DNA from: JBCCGI01 sp039029355 | GTDB taxonomy: Bacteria > Planctomycetota > UBA1135 > GCA-002686595 | Direction: 5' to 3' | Assembly (NCBI GenBank): GCA_039029355.1 | Contig: JBCCGI010000031.1 | Coordinates: 25,001-89,000, forward strand | Length of the DNA stretch: 64,000 nucleotides | In this document: in pieces, positions 1-7,949 of the stretch | Layout of the letters: each line of letters starts with the position of its first letter | How positions within the stretch are numbered: the first letter of the stretch is position 1 | Position numbers and translations under genes: made by a program | The notes under the pieces: model-generated | Database searches by the model: none | Seen by the model: the letters and a program-made list of their open reading frames with translations, nothing else | Told to the model about the DNA's origin: nothing

Positions 1-717
1 AAGCGCGACGGGACCGACTGGATCCTGAACGGCCGCAAGATGTGGATCACCAACGGCACGATCGCCGACGTCGGCGTCTTCTGGGCCAAGGACGAGGAGG
101 GCCGCGTGCGCGGCTTCCTGGTCGAGAAGGGCATGCCCGGCTACACCGCGCCGGAGCAGAAGCACAAGTGGAGCCTGCGCTGCTCGGTGACCTCCGAGAT
201 GGTCTGCGACGACGTGCGCGTGCCGGCCGACAGCGAGCTGCCGAACACCGCCGGCCTCAAGAGCCCGCTGACCTGCCTCACCCAGGCCCGCTACGGCATC
301 GCCTGGGGCGGCGTCGGCGCGGCGCTCGCCTGCTTCGACGAGGCGCTCCAGTACTCCAAGGAGCGCATCGTGTTCGACAAGCCGCTCGCGAGCTTCCAGC
401 TCGTGCAGAAGAAGCTGGCCGACTGCGCCACCGACATCACGCTGGGACAGATGATGAGCCTGCGCCTGGCCGAGCTGAAGGAGCGCGGCGAGCTGCAGCA
501 CTTCCACGTCTCGATGGGCAAGCGCAACAACGTCGCGATGGCGCTCAACACCGGCCGCGTCCTGCGCGACGTGCTGGGGGCCAACGGCATCACGCTCGAA
601 TACGGCGTGGGCCGGCACATGTGCAACCTCGAGACGGTCTACACCTACGAGGGCACGCACGACATCCACACCCTCGCGATCGCCGAGCGCCTCACCGGCA
701 TCCCCGCGTACCGCTAG
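1..717 (+). CDS. acyl-CoA dehydrogenase, glutaryl-CoA dehydrogenase-like (5' truncated)
   Basis: The reading frame is open from base 1, so the N-terminal half lies outside the window. The remaining ~238 residues cover the middle beta domain (KMWITNG near the start) and the C-terminal helical domain of a flavin acyl-CoA dehydrogenase. The motifs KWSLR, CLTQARYGIAWG, QLVQKKLAD and TYEGTHDIH follow glutaryl-CoA dehydrogenase closely; the Glu of YEGTHD is the catalytic base of that subfamily. The enzyme would oxidise and decarboxylate glutaryl-CoA to crotonyl-CoA in lysine/tryptophan/benzoate breakdown, passing electrons to ETF. The substrate-binding Arg that separates GCDH from other acyl-CoA dehydrogenases is in the missing part, so the substrate is inferred. 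A small ORF follows after 14 nt. Confidence 0.9.
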   Translation, partial: KRDGTDWILNGRKMWITNGTIADVGVFWAKDEEGRVRGFLVEKGMPGYTAPEQKHKWSLRCSVTSEMVCDDVRVPADSELPNTAGLKSPLTCLTQARYGIAWGGVGAALACFDEALQYSKERIVFDKPLASFQLVQKKLADCATDITLGQMMSLRLAELKERGELQHFHVSMGKRNNVAMALNTGRVLRDVLGANGITLEYGVGRHMCNLETVYTYEGTHDIHTLAIAERLTGIPAYR

Positions 718-731
718 CATCCCCAGGACCG

Positions 732-956
732 ATGGCTCAGCATCCCTCCGGCAAGCGCTACCTCGTCAGCAACTTCGGCTTCGGCTTCGCGGTCCAGGAC
801 ACCGGACACCGCTACGAGCAGGGGCTGAACCACAAGGGCGAGGAGATCCCGGATTCCTCGAACCCCAGGAACGCCCGCGTGCTGGAGGTCTTCCCGACCC
901 GCGCCCAGGCCCAGGCCTACGCCGACGAGCTGAACGCCAAGGCCGAGTCGGCCTAG
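732..956 (+). CDS. small conserved-looking hypothetical protein (74 aa)
   Basis: ATG at 732 lies 14 nt after the dehydrogenase stop, and the ORF ends in TAG just before a terminator-like hairpin, so it looks like the last gene of that operon. The product is soluble and charged, with an aromatic/glycine stretch (SNFGFGFAVQDTGHRY) and a C-terminal helix rich in Ala, Gln and Glu. It has no signal peptide, membrane segment or cysteine. I do not recognise the family. Support for it being real: codon use matches the neighbours and it fits neatly between the upstream stop and the terminator. Confidence 0.6.
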   Translation: MAQHPSGKRYLVSNFGFGFAVQDTGHRYEQGLNHKGEEIPDSSNPRNARVLEVFPTRAQAQAYADELNAKAESA

Positions 957-963
957 CGCTCCC

Positions 964-987
964 CGGGAGCACAAGGCTCCCGATTTC
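964..987 (+). terminator. Rho-independent-like terminator after the dehydrogenase operon
   Basis: The stem CGGGAGC/GCTCCCG (7 bp) with loop ACAAG is followed by ATTTCG. It sits 8 nt after the stop of the small ORF and before the ECF sigma gene. The T-tract is short, so termination may be partial. Confidence 0.5.
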
Positions 988-1041
988 GTGCCAAGAACCG
1001 CCCGCGGGCGGGGAGAGGGGGTAGAAGGCGGTTAGCCCCTC

Positions 1042-3510
1042 TTGAGCACGAGCCCTCCGATCACCGTTGAGTCCCTCCTCGCCCACGCGGCGGGCGTCCG
1101 CGCCCTCGCGTTCGGGCTCCTGGGGGACGAGCACGCGGCCGACGACGTCGTCCAGGAGACCTGGATCGCGGCGCTCGAACGGTCGCCGTCGAGCGAGCGA
1201 CTCGGGGGTTGGCTGCGCCGCGTGGCGCGGCACCTGGCCCTGAAGCGTAGGCGTGGGGAGGGGCGGCGCTCGACGCGCGAACGCCTCGCCTCGCGCGCGG
1301 CCGAGGAGCCCGGGACCGACCACGCGGTGGCCGAGCGCGAGTCGCTGCGCCGCGTCGTCGACGCGGTGCTCGACCTCGACGAGGTCTACAGCCGCGTCGT
1401 GCTCCTGCGCTACTTCCGCGGCCTTGGGCCGGCGGAGATCGCGCGCCTGCTCGGCGTGCCCGTGGCCACCGTGGACAGCCGCCTTCACCGGGCGCGGCGC
1501 AAGCTGCGCGAACGCCTCGACGCCGAGAGCGGCGGACGCCGCGAACGGTGGGCTCCTGCGCTGGCGGCCGCGACCGGATGGCGCGGCGGTGGCGCAAAAG
1601 GCTCCGCGGCTGCGGAGGAAGGAACGGGAATGCTGTTGAAGATGTCGCTGCTCGCCGCGGGCGGGCTGGTCGCGCCGCTTGGGGCGTCGATCTGGTTGTT
1701 TGGCGCCGCCGTGCAGGAAACCGGCGCGTCCGGCGCGGGAGGAGGTGCGGAGCAGGAGCTCGCGCGCACTGCGGGAGAGCTGGACGATCCCGCGCGCCAG
1801 GACCCGGCCGAGGAACGCTTCGGCCGCTCGCCCGCGGGCGGCGCCGAGGAGGGCGAAGGCGCGGAGGCCGAGGCCGTCGCCGATCCCGCCGCGCTGCCCC
1901 ATGACTATCTGCTCGCCGGACACGTGCTCGCGACCGACGGCGTGCCGATCCCCGGCGCGTCGGTGCACGTCGCGCCGCTCGGACATCCGCTCTTCGACGT
2001 CGTCACGACCGACGCCGAGGGTCGCTTCCAGCTCGCCTGGCAGGGCGCGTCGGAGCGGATGAGCGTCGTCGTTTGGCCGGACGACCAGCATCGCGGCTTC
2101 CACCCGGCTCCGGCGCACGTGCTGGAGCTGAGCGCCGGCGCGAGCTCGGCGAGCTTCACGCTGCGCCCGCGGGGAGCGGGGAGCGGCGTGCGGGCCGACG
2201 TGCTCTCCTCGGCGGTGCTGCGGGCGAGCGCCCTGGGCGCCGGCCCCGGCGGGATGGAGCCCGTGAGCGTCCGATCGGACACCCGTCTGCGCATGGTGGG
2301 GACGCTCGGCTCGCAGCGCTCCTTGGAGACCCGCCGCTTCACGTGGCCCGTGCCGAACCCTTCGCCGACGCGCATCGCGATCGGAGGGGAGATCGGCGTT
2401 GGCGGCGGCGCCGGCGGCGGCGGGCGACGCCTCGCCCCGAGCGGGCGGCGCGTCGCGACGATCGTCTCGGTGGACGAGGTCGAGCCGGTGCGGATCCGCG
2501 GCACCGTGCTGACCGCGAGCGGCGAGCCCGCCGCCGGCGCTCCGCTCGTGGTGCGCTTCGTCGCCGACGGGACGCTGGCGCTGGTCGCGTGGACCGACGA
2601 GGACGGCGCCTATACGGTGCGCCTCGAGCCGGGCATCCACCGGCTCACCGCGGGCGGCGGCGAGCTGGGCGTGGCCGAGGTCGAGCTCCACCTGACCGAG
2701 GAGGAGCGCGGTGGCGAGCGCACCTGGTCGCCGCTGCTCGAACGCGGCATGGAGGTGCGCGGCCGGGTGGTGCTCGCCGACGGCGAGGCGGCCGACGGCT
2801 GGCGCGTCGAGCTCGAGCGGCGCGGAGACCTCGGCGTCGAGGTCGTCCGGACGCGGGCCGACGACGGCTCCTTCGCCTTCCCGAACGCCGCCGGCGCCGC
2901 GCGGCTGCTCTTCGTTCCGCCGGGGAGCGACCTTCCGGCCTATTGGCTCGACGGCGTGTTCCCGGCCCCCGACGCACAGGAGATCGCGCTCCCCGAGCGC
3001 GCCCAGGAGCGCGGCTCGCTGCAGGTGACCGTCTCGGCACCCGACGCGGCCGAGCCCTTCCGCGCCGACCTGTGGTTGCTGCAGCAGGAGAGCGGTCGCG
3101 CGACCTGGCTCCCGTGGGACGGTGAGCGGCGCTTCCACCGCTCGGACGAGCTCCCGCTGGGCACCTATCGCGTCGTCGCCGGGACGCTGCGGTGCGGCTA
3201 CGTCGACCTAGGCCTGGTCGAGGTCACGACCGAGGGCTGCGTCGAGCTGACCGCGACGCTCCCGGCGCCCGGCTCGGCGACGGTCGAGCCCGCGCGCTCG
3301 CCGGCGGGCAAGGCGTGGACGCTGCTCCGGCGCGGAGCGGATTCCTGGAGCGAGCTCTCGTACTCCGCCGCGCTCGAGGGCGAGGCCCTGAGCCTCCCGC
3401 TGCCGCGCGGCGAGTACCTGCTGGCCGGCGAGGGCGTCGCGGTGCCCTTCGAGGTGCAGACCGGCGTCGAGAGCGCGGTGCGCGCCGAGGCGGAGAGCGC
3501 GGCCGACTAG
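1042..3510 (+). CDS. giant ECF sigma factor fused to a membrane anchor and carboxypeptidase-regulatory-like repeats
   Basis: This 822-residue protein starts with an ECF sigma factor: region 2 at about residues 10-75 (DEHAADDVVQETW) and region 4 at about 100-160 (YFRGLGPAEIARLLGVP, then a recognition helix with TVDSRLHRARRKLRERL). A hydrophobic segment at about 198-224 follows, then an acidic linker and about 500 residues of beta-sandwich, CarboxypepD_reg-like repeats (for example from ~290, ~482 and ~570; G-x-V-x-x-x-G-x-P-x-x-G-A pattern). ECF factors with a transmembrane segment and an extracytoplasmic C-terminus are a planctomycete speciality. The exterior part probably senses or binds a ligand, with sigma release by proteolysis (inference). 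No anti-sigma gene is adjacent. The start is a TTG, the first possible start after an in-frame stop region. A paralogue lies at 51680-54751. Confidence 0.85.
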   Translation: MSTSPPITVESLLAHAAGVRALAFGLLGDEHAADDVVQETWIAALERSPSSERLGGWLRRVARHLALKRRRGEGRRSTRERLASRAAEEPGTDHAVAERESLRRVVDAVLDLDEVYSRVVLLRYFRGLGPAEIARLLGVPVATVDSRLHRARRKLRERLDAESGGRRERWAPALAAATGWRGGGAKGSAAAEEGTGMLLKMSLLAAGGLVAPLGASIWLFGAAVQETGASGAGGGAEQELARTAGELDDPARQDPAEERFGRSPAGGAEEGEGAEAEAVADPAALPHDYLLAGHVLATDGVPIPGASVHVAPLGHPLFDVVTTDAEGRFQLAWQGASERMSVVVWPDDQHRGFHPAPAHVLELSAGASSASFTLRPRGAGSGVRADVLSSAVLRASALGAGPGGMEPVSVRSDTRLRMVGTLGSQRSLETRRFTWPVPNPSPTRIAIGGEIGVGGGAGGGGRRLAPSGRRVATIVSVDEVEPVRIRGTVLTASGEPAAGAPLVVRFVADGTLALVAWTDEDGAYTVRLEPGIHRLTAGGGELGVAEVELHLTEEERGGERTWSPLLERGMEVRGRVVLADGEAADGWRVELERRGDLGVEVVRTRADDGSFAFPNAAGAARLLFVPPGSDLPAYWLDGVFPAPDAQEIALPERAQERGSLQVTVSAPDAAEPFRADLWLLQQESGRATWLPWDGERRFHRSDELPLGTYRVVAGTLRCGYVDLGLVEVTTEGCVELTATLPAPGSATVEPARSPAGKAWTLLRRGADSWSELSYSAALEGEALSLPLPRGEYLLAGEGVAVPFEVQTGVESAVRAEAESAAD

Positions 3511-3518
3511 CCTGAAGG

Positions 3519-3681
3519 TCCTCACAAGATCGTGAGTCGGAAACGTCCGGGTTGCTTTGTGGCCCGAGCTTTGCGAGTGCCGACCCCGCGCGCGGCCCTG
3601 AACGGGTCGTCGAGGACGGCGGTGCTCGCAAAGTGCGGCCACAAAGCAACCTGGGCGAGTCTGGCTGCGAGCTTGTGAGGA
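3519..3681. repeat. long imperfect inverted repeat between convergent genes
   Basis: The whole gap between the ECF gene and the convergent sulfatase folds back on itself. TCCTCACAAG (3519-3528) pairs with CTTGTGAGGA (3672-3681), GTTGCTTTGTGGCC (3551-3564) with GGCCACAAAGCAAC (3637-3650), and CTTTGCGAG (3569-3577) with CTCGCAAAG (3625-3633). The 47-nt centre is less well paired. Its AT-richer words differ from the surrounding coding DNA. It could be a bidirectional terminator or a small palindromic repeat element. Confidence 0.75.
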
Positions 3682-3687
3682 TCTCGG

Positions 3688-5055
3688 CTAGAGGCCTTCC
3701 GCCTCGGCCTCGGGCCGGCGCGGATCGAAGACGGTCTCGGTGACCGTCCGGACCGGGCGCGCGCCGGCGGTGACGTCGGCGTCGCGCGCGGTGGCCTCGG
3801 CGCGGAGCTCGGCGATGAGCTCCGCATGCTGCTCGGCGACGTCCCACTTCTCGGAGATGTCGTGCTCGACGTGGTACAGCTCGCCCGACTCCAGGTGCAG
3901 CTTCCAGGGGCCGCGCCGGATCGCGGCGAGCTTGCCCTTGCTCGTGTAGTAGAGGAACGCGTCCGTCGGCGAGCGCAGCGCCTCGCCTCGCAGCAGGCCG
4001 GCGACGTCGTGCCCGTCGAGGGTCACCGCCGGCAGCTCGGCGCCGACGAGCGCGGCGATGGTCGGCAGGACGTCCAGCGCGGTGACCACCTCGCGGGACA
4101 CCAGGCCGGCGGGGATCGCGTCCGGCCACGACGCGATCAGCGGCACGCGCTGGCCGCCCTCCCAGTTGGTGCCCTTGCCGCCGCGGAGCGAGCCGGCGGT
4201 CCCGCCGTCGCGTTTGAACTGGAGCCAGGGGCCGTTGTCGCTCGTGAAGAGGATCAGCGTGTCCTCGCGCAGGCCGTGGCGCTCGAGCGCCGCGACCAGC
4301 GCCCCGACGCCTGCGTCGATCTCCTCGATCACGTCGCCGTAGAGCCCGCGCGGGCTGGTGCCGTCGAATTCCTCGGAGGCGTACAGCGGGATGTGCGGCA
4401 TCGAGTAGGGCACGTACGCGAAGAACGGCCGGTCCGCGTTGCGCTCGATGAAATCGACCGCCTCGCCCGTGCTGTTCCGCGTGAGGTAGCGCTGGTCGGG
4501 CTCCCACTCGATCACCTCGGCGTCGCGCATCAGCGGCAGTCGGAACTCGTAGCCGTTGCCCTCCTTGCGGTGGAACTGGGCCATGTCGTTCGAGTACGGC
4601 ACGCCGTAGAACTCGTCGAAGCCCTGGTCGGTCGGCAGCAGGCCCGGGCGGTGACCCAGGTGCCACTTGCCGAAGCAGCCGGTGGCGTAGCCTTGAGCGC
4701 GCAGGAGGTCGGCGAGCGTGACCTCGTCGGTGTGGAGCCCGTAGTCGTAGGGCGGGAAGATCACGTGCTCGTGCATCCCGACGCGCTTGGGATAGCAGCC
4801 GGTCAGGAGCGCGGCGCGCGACGGCGAGCACACCGGCGACGCCACGTAGAACTGCGTCAGCTTCGCGCCGCCGGCCGCGAGGGCGTCGAGGTGCGGCGTG
4901 TGGAGCGTGGGGTGCCCCTGGCAGGAGAGATCGCCGTAGCCCTGGTCGTCGGTGACGATCAGCACCACGTTCGGCGCGCGGCGGGGAGCACCGCCGGGGA
5001 GCGAGGCGCAGGAGGCGGTGAGGGCGAGGAGCAGGGGGAGGGCGGTGCTGCGCAT
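3688..5055 (-). CDS. sulfatase lipoprotein, formylglycine-dependent type
   Basis: This is a 455-residue alkaline-phosphatase-superfamily sulfatase. The N-terminus is a lipoprotein signal with lipobox LTASC (Cys16). Metal-binding VTDDQGYGD (Asp36/37) follows, then the maturation motif CSPSR-AALLTG at 76-85, whose Cys76 would be converted to formylglycine, then GKWHLGH and the C-terminal GPWKLH. It probably removes sulfate esters from an extracellular or periplasmic substrate such as a sulfated polysaccharide; the substrate cannot be told. The start at 5055 puts the signal peptide at residue 1. It is preceded by the terminator of the next operon and is probably monocistronic. It needs a formylglycine-generating enzyme, which is not in the window. 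Confidence 0.92.
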   Translation of the reverse strand: MRSTALPLLLALTASCASLPGGAPRRAPNVVLIVTDDQGYGDLSCQGHPTLHTPHLDALAAGGAKLTQFYVASPVCSPSRAALLTGCYPKRVGMHEHVIFPPYDYGLHTDEVTLADLLRAQGYATGCFGKWHLGHRPGLLPTDQGFDEFYGVPYSNDMAQFHRKEGNGYEFRLPLMRDAEVIEWEPDQRYLTRNSTGEAVDFIERNADRPFFAYVPYSMPHIPLYASEEFDGTSPRGLYGDVIEEIDAGVGALVAALERHGLREDTLILFTSDNGPWLQFKRDGGTAGSLRGGKGTNWEGGQRVPLIASWPDAIPAGLVSREVVTALDVLPTIAALVGAELPAVTLDGHDVAGLLRGEALRSPTDAFLYYTSKGKLAAIRRGPWKLHLESGELYHVEHDISEKWDVAEQHAELIAELRAEATARDADVTAGARPVRTVTETVFDPRRPEAEAEGL

Positions 5056-5120
5056 GCCCGCAGCATAGCGCCTGGCCGCGCCGCGCCTGCGCCTACGCCG
5101 CGGCCCGTCTCGGCCCGAAA

Positions 5121-5162
5121 AGGAATGGGGGCGGGCGGCCCGAATCGGCCCGCCCGCCCCCG
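5121..5162 (-). terminator. strong GC hairpin ending the MamK operon
   Basis: Read on the minus strand, a stem of GGGGGCGGGCGGGCC against its complement with a small ATTC-containing loop is followed by ATTCCTTTTC. It lies 39 nt past the MamK-like stop and upstream of the sulfatase start, and insulates the two. Confidence 0.65.
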
Positions 5163-5200
5163 TCACGGTTGCGAATCGCGTTGCTCCTTGGAGCGCCTGC

Positions 5201-6352
5201 CTACTTGAGCTTCTCCCAGTAGTCGGCGGGCATATCGTGGGCGATCTTCAGCGCGCCGTTGGCGCCGCCGTAGATCGGCTCTTCGATGCGCACGACCTTG
5301 CCGCCGCCGAGCGTGCGGTGCATCTCGCGCTCGATCGCGGTGTCGAGGCCGCGGATCTGCGAGCCGCCGCCGGCGAGGAGGACGCGGCTCTTGAGCTTGT
5401 CCTGGAACTCGGGGTCGAAGGTCGAGATCAGCTTGCCGAGGTTCTCGACGAACGGCGCGACGATGCCCTGGCAGGCAGCGCGCAGCTGCGTGGTGACGTT
5501 GAACTCGGTCGGCTTGCCGTTGACGGGCAGGTTGACGATCGCGGGCTCCATCTCGTCGGCGACCGACGCGAAGCGCTCCTTGATGTTCTTCACCATCTGT
5601 ATGGTGAACTGCGCTTCCGGGTAGGCTTCCAGCAGCAGCTCCGAGAAGCGGTTGTCGACCCAGTCACCGGCGTAGGTGACGGTGAGCTGGTCGGACTCCT
5701 CGGGCATGGTGCCGTGCATCCGGCAGAGGTCGGTCGTGCCGGCGCCGATGTCGATGACGAGCACGTCGTCGAGCATGTCGAGGCCGTAGGCCACCGAGAA
5801 CGGCTCGGAGCAGAGCATCACGGAGTCGACCGACGTGCGGGCGGCGTCGAGGATCGCTTCCTTGTTATTGATCGAGGCCTGGGCCGGGGCGCCGATGACG
5901 GCGTAGACCAGCTCGTCCTTGCGGGGCTGCGCGCGGCGGATGATCTCGGCGATCAGGTCCTGGGCGGCGCGGAGGTTCTTCTGATAGGCCTCGGAGCTCT
6001 GCTCGCCGGCCTTGATGACGCCGTGCTCGAGCGGGCGGTAGAAGTCGAGCGAGAGGCGCTTCTCGACCGCCTCGTCACCGAAGAGAACGTCTTTCTTGAG
6101 CAGCTTGCGGCTGACGACGTCCTTGGGGTAGCCGACGTAGGACGCGACCGTCTCGCGAACGCCGTTGCTGGCGGTCACCGAGGTGCGCGAGGTGCCGAGG
6201 TCGATGCCGAGGTAGAGGACGCCGTCGTTGTCGCCCGACGACGAAGCGGGAGCGTCGGCGACCGCGGCCTGCGCCTGGCGGACGGGCTGCTTGGCCTCGG
6301 CGGCCGGAGCCTGCTCCTCGGTGACCTCGGGGGCTTTATCCTTCTTGCTCAT
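5201..6352 (-). CDS. MamK-like actin-family filament protein
   Basis: This 383-residue actin/HSP70-fold ATPase has a disordered Ala/Pro/Gln tail of ~45 residues, the phosphate-1 loop GIDLGTSRTSV, then SASNGVR-like ASNGVRETV, the phosphate-2 motif IDIGAGTTDLC, the adenosine motif LLAGGGSQIRG, and a C-terminal DMPADYWEKL. The sequence follows MamK of magnetotactic bacteria (SYVGYPKD, RPLEHGVIK, SEPFSVAYGLD) more closely than MreB. MamK homologues also occur in non-magnetic bacteria, and no other mam gene is seen here. It probably forms cytoplasmic filaments for positioning or cell organisation. ATG at 6352 is preferred over an in-frame TTG two codons upstream. Its gene is the last of the run and ends at a hairpin terminator; the preceding gene, 78 nt upstream, encodes a coiled-coil protein that may be a partner. 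Confidence 0.85.
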   Translation of the reverse strand: MSKKDKAPEVTEEQAPAAEAKQPVRQAQAAVADAPASSSGDNDGVLYLGIDLGTSRTSVTASNGVRETVASYVGYPKDVVSRKLLKKDVLFGDEAVEKRLSLDFYRPLEHGVIKAGEQSSEAYQKNLRAAQDLIAEIIRRAQPRKDELVYAVIGAPAQASINNKEAILDAARTSVDSVMLCSEPFSVAYGLDMLDDVLVIDIGAGTTDLCRMHGTMPEESDQLTVTYAGDWVDNRFSELLLEAYPEAQFTIQMVKNIKERFASVADEMEPAIVNLPVNGKPTEFNVTTQLRAACQGIVAPFVENLGKLISTFDPEFQDKLKSRVLLAGGGSQIRGLDTAIEREMHRTLGGGKVVRIEEPIYGGANGALKIAHDMPADYWEKLK

Positions 6353-6436
6353 ATCCAACTATTCCCTTGGGAAGGTTCCGGTTTCTTCTGGTCCGTGGGG
6401 TGCATCTCCGCACGCCCTCGAGAGACATCCGCTGCT

Positions 6437-7441
6437 TCACTCCGACGCTTGCCTCCCCTGGAGGGCGAGGTTGGCTTCGAAGATGCTCTTCATCAGCTCG
6501 CGCTTCACATCGGCGTTCTCGTCGTCCGAGCCGATGCCCTGCACCGAGCGGTAGATCGACGCGATGCCGGTGTCGACGTTCTTCATGGACGCGACGCGCT
6601 TCAGCTCCGACTCGGTCACATCGAGCAGGTCGGAGAGCTTCACCACGCGGCGTTCGAGGTTGTCCACCAGGCGCCGGCTCTCGGCGAGCTCTTGGGCCAG
6701 CGTGCCGTCGCGCCAGTCCTCGATCGTCGAGAGGGCGAGCGCGATCATCTCCTTCTCGATGCGGACGGTGGCCTCGGAGGCCTCCTCCTTCGAGAAGAGG
6801 TCGTGGATCTTCTCGGTGAACTCGCGGCTGCGCTGCTCGGCGAGCTCGTCCTGTTCCTGGGCGAACTCCTCGCCCCGGCGGCTGACCTCGCGGATCTGGT
6901 CCTCGAGCTCCTCGCGCAGGCGGTCGAGCTCGGACTCGACCTCCATCCACTGCACGAAGCGGTCGCCGCCCGACTTCTCGGCCATCGAGAAGCCGGTCTC
7001 CGCCTCGTGGATGAGCACCTCGAAGGACATCGGGCCGGCGTGCTGGTTGTGAGCGACGCCGCCTGAGACCGTGAACGAGAGCTCTTCGAGGCCCTTGATC
7101 TTCAGCTCGCGCGACTTCTCGACCAGCGCTTGGCCGACCTCGGCGATCTTTTCGGGGCCGACGTGGGGGAAGACGGCGAGCACGACCTTTTCGGTCCAGA
7201 AGCCCATCCCCTGCACGCCGCGCTCGAAGGTCACGCGCTTCAGCGTGTGGAACACGCCGGGCATGATCTTCATGCGCGACGGCTCGTCCTCTTCTGAGTC
7301 GAATCCGTCGAGCCCCGCCAGCATGCAGCTGATCGGGTAGTTATGGCTCTGCGCTTTGTCGACCTCGAGCTGCATCAGACGCAGCATCTGGTCGACGGAC
7401 AACTTGCGCATCGAGCCGGCGGTCGCGGCCGTAGCGGTCAT
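6437..7441 (-). CDS. degenerate GGDEF-fold protein with long coiled coil
   Basis: Residues ~5-170 resemble a diguanylate-cyclase fold: an N-terminal LDQ-type helix, a central beta hairpin, and the terminal helix AETGFSMAEKSGGDRFV, which corresponds to the ADxALYxAKxxGRNRV end of GGDEF domains. The active-site hairpin reads GFWTEKVVLAVF, so the GG(D/E)EF signature is lost and no c-di-GMP synthesis is expected. Residues ~180-320 form a charged coiled coil (EELEDQIREVSRRGEEFAQE). I infer a scaffold or regulator of the adjacent MamK-like filament. ATG at 7441 is used; an in-frame TTG at 7471 and ATG at 7411 are alternatives, and none has a clear ribosome-binding site. Confidence 0.65.
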   Translation of the reverse strand: MTATAATAGSMRKLSVDQMLRLMQLEVDKAQSHNYPISCMLAGLDGFDSEEDEPSRMKIMPGVFHTLKRVTFERGVQGMGFWTEKVVLAVFPHVGPEKIAEVGQALVEKSRELKIKGLEELSFTVSGGVAHNQHAGPMSFEVLIHEAETGFSMAEKSGGDRFVQWMEVESELDRLREELEDQIREVSRRGEEFAQEQDELAEQRSREFTEKIHDLFSKEEASEATVRIEKEMIALALSTIEDWRDGTLAQELAESRRLVDNLERRVVKLSDLLDVTESELKRVASMKNVDTGIASIYRSVQGIGSDDENADVKRELMKSIFEANLALQGRQASE

Positions 7442-7634
7442 TTGGTGGGGAAGCTTGTTGGCAACTGACAAGGCCGCGCGGGTCCGCTCCTCCCAGGGAC
7501 GTGACCCTCGTGACGCCTCTCAGATTCGGCACGGCTTCGGCCCCGTCTTTAGTGGAGCCGGCCCCAAACCGCGCGGAATGCGCCGGAACGTTTTTCGGCC
7601 GCCCACCGCGGCCCTTGGGGAAGCGCGCTGGGCG

Positions 7635-7931
7635 CTAGTCCTCGGCGGCTTCCTGCAGGCGCGAGAAGGCCTCGCGCAGCTCGCCCAGCACCTTCTCGAT
7701 GTGGTCTTCCTCGTCGGGGTCGAGGTTGCCGCGGGTCTTGTCCTGGAGCATCTCCAGGTCGGCGAACACGGCGCGCGCACCGGGCAGGTTGATGCTGCGC
7801 TCACGCGTCAGCGGGTTCTCGACGACGCCCATGCTGATCAGCGCCTGGTAGCCCATCTTCTGGATCAGCAGGCGGAAGCTGCCGCCGGGGAGCGGCGCCT
7901 CGCCGGCGGTGCGCGGGTCTGTTTCGGTCAT
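7635..7931 (-). CDS. DUF1844 family protein
   Basis: This 98-residue protein matches DUF1844 along its length: a helix with LIQKMGYQALISMGVVENP, then NLPGARAVFADLEMLQDKTRGNLDPDEEDHI and LGELREAF near the end. The KTrGNLd-EE segment is the family hallmark. Function is unknown. It lies 18 nt downstream of pyrG on the same strand, an arrangement consistent with one transcript. No signal peptide or membrane segment. Confidence 0.85.
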   Translation of the reverse strand: MTETDPRTAGEAPLPGGSFRLLIQKMGYQALISMGVVENPLTRERSINLPGARAVFADLEMLQDKTRGNLDPDEEDHIEKVLGELREAFSRLQEAAED

Positions 7932-7949
7932 GACTCGGACCGGGGGCGC

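Noticed and set aside
766..3138. Very long minus-strand open frame opposite the first ECF gene
   Set aside because: It mirrors the ECF reading frame in GC-rich DNA; the product is Arg/Gly/Ala-rich with no domain, while the plus strand shows clear sigma and repeat motifs.
5201..6352. Part of a magnetosome island
   Set aside because: Only the MamK-like gene is present; flanking genes are housekeeping (pyrG, kdsB) or unrelated.
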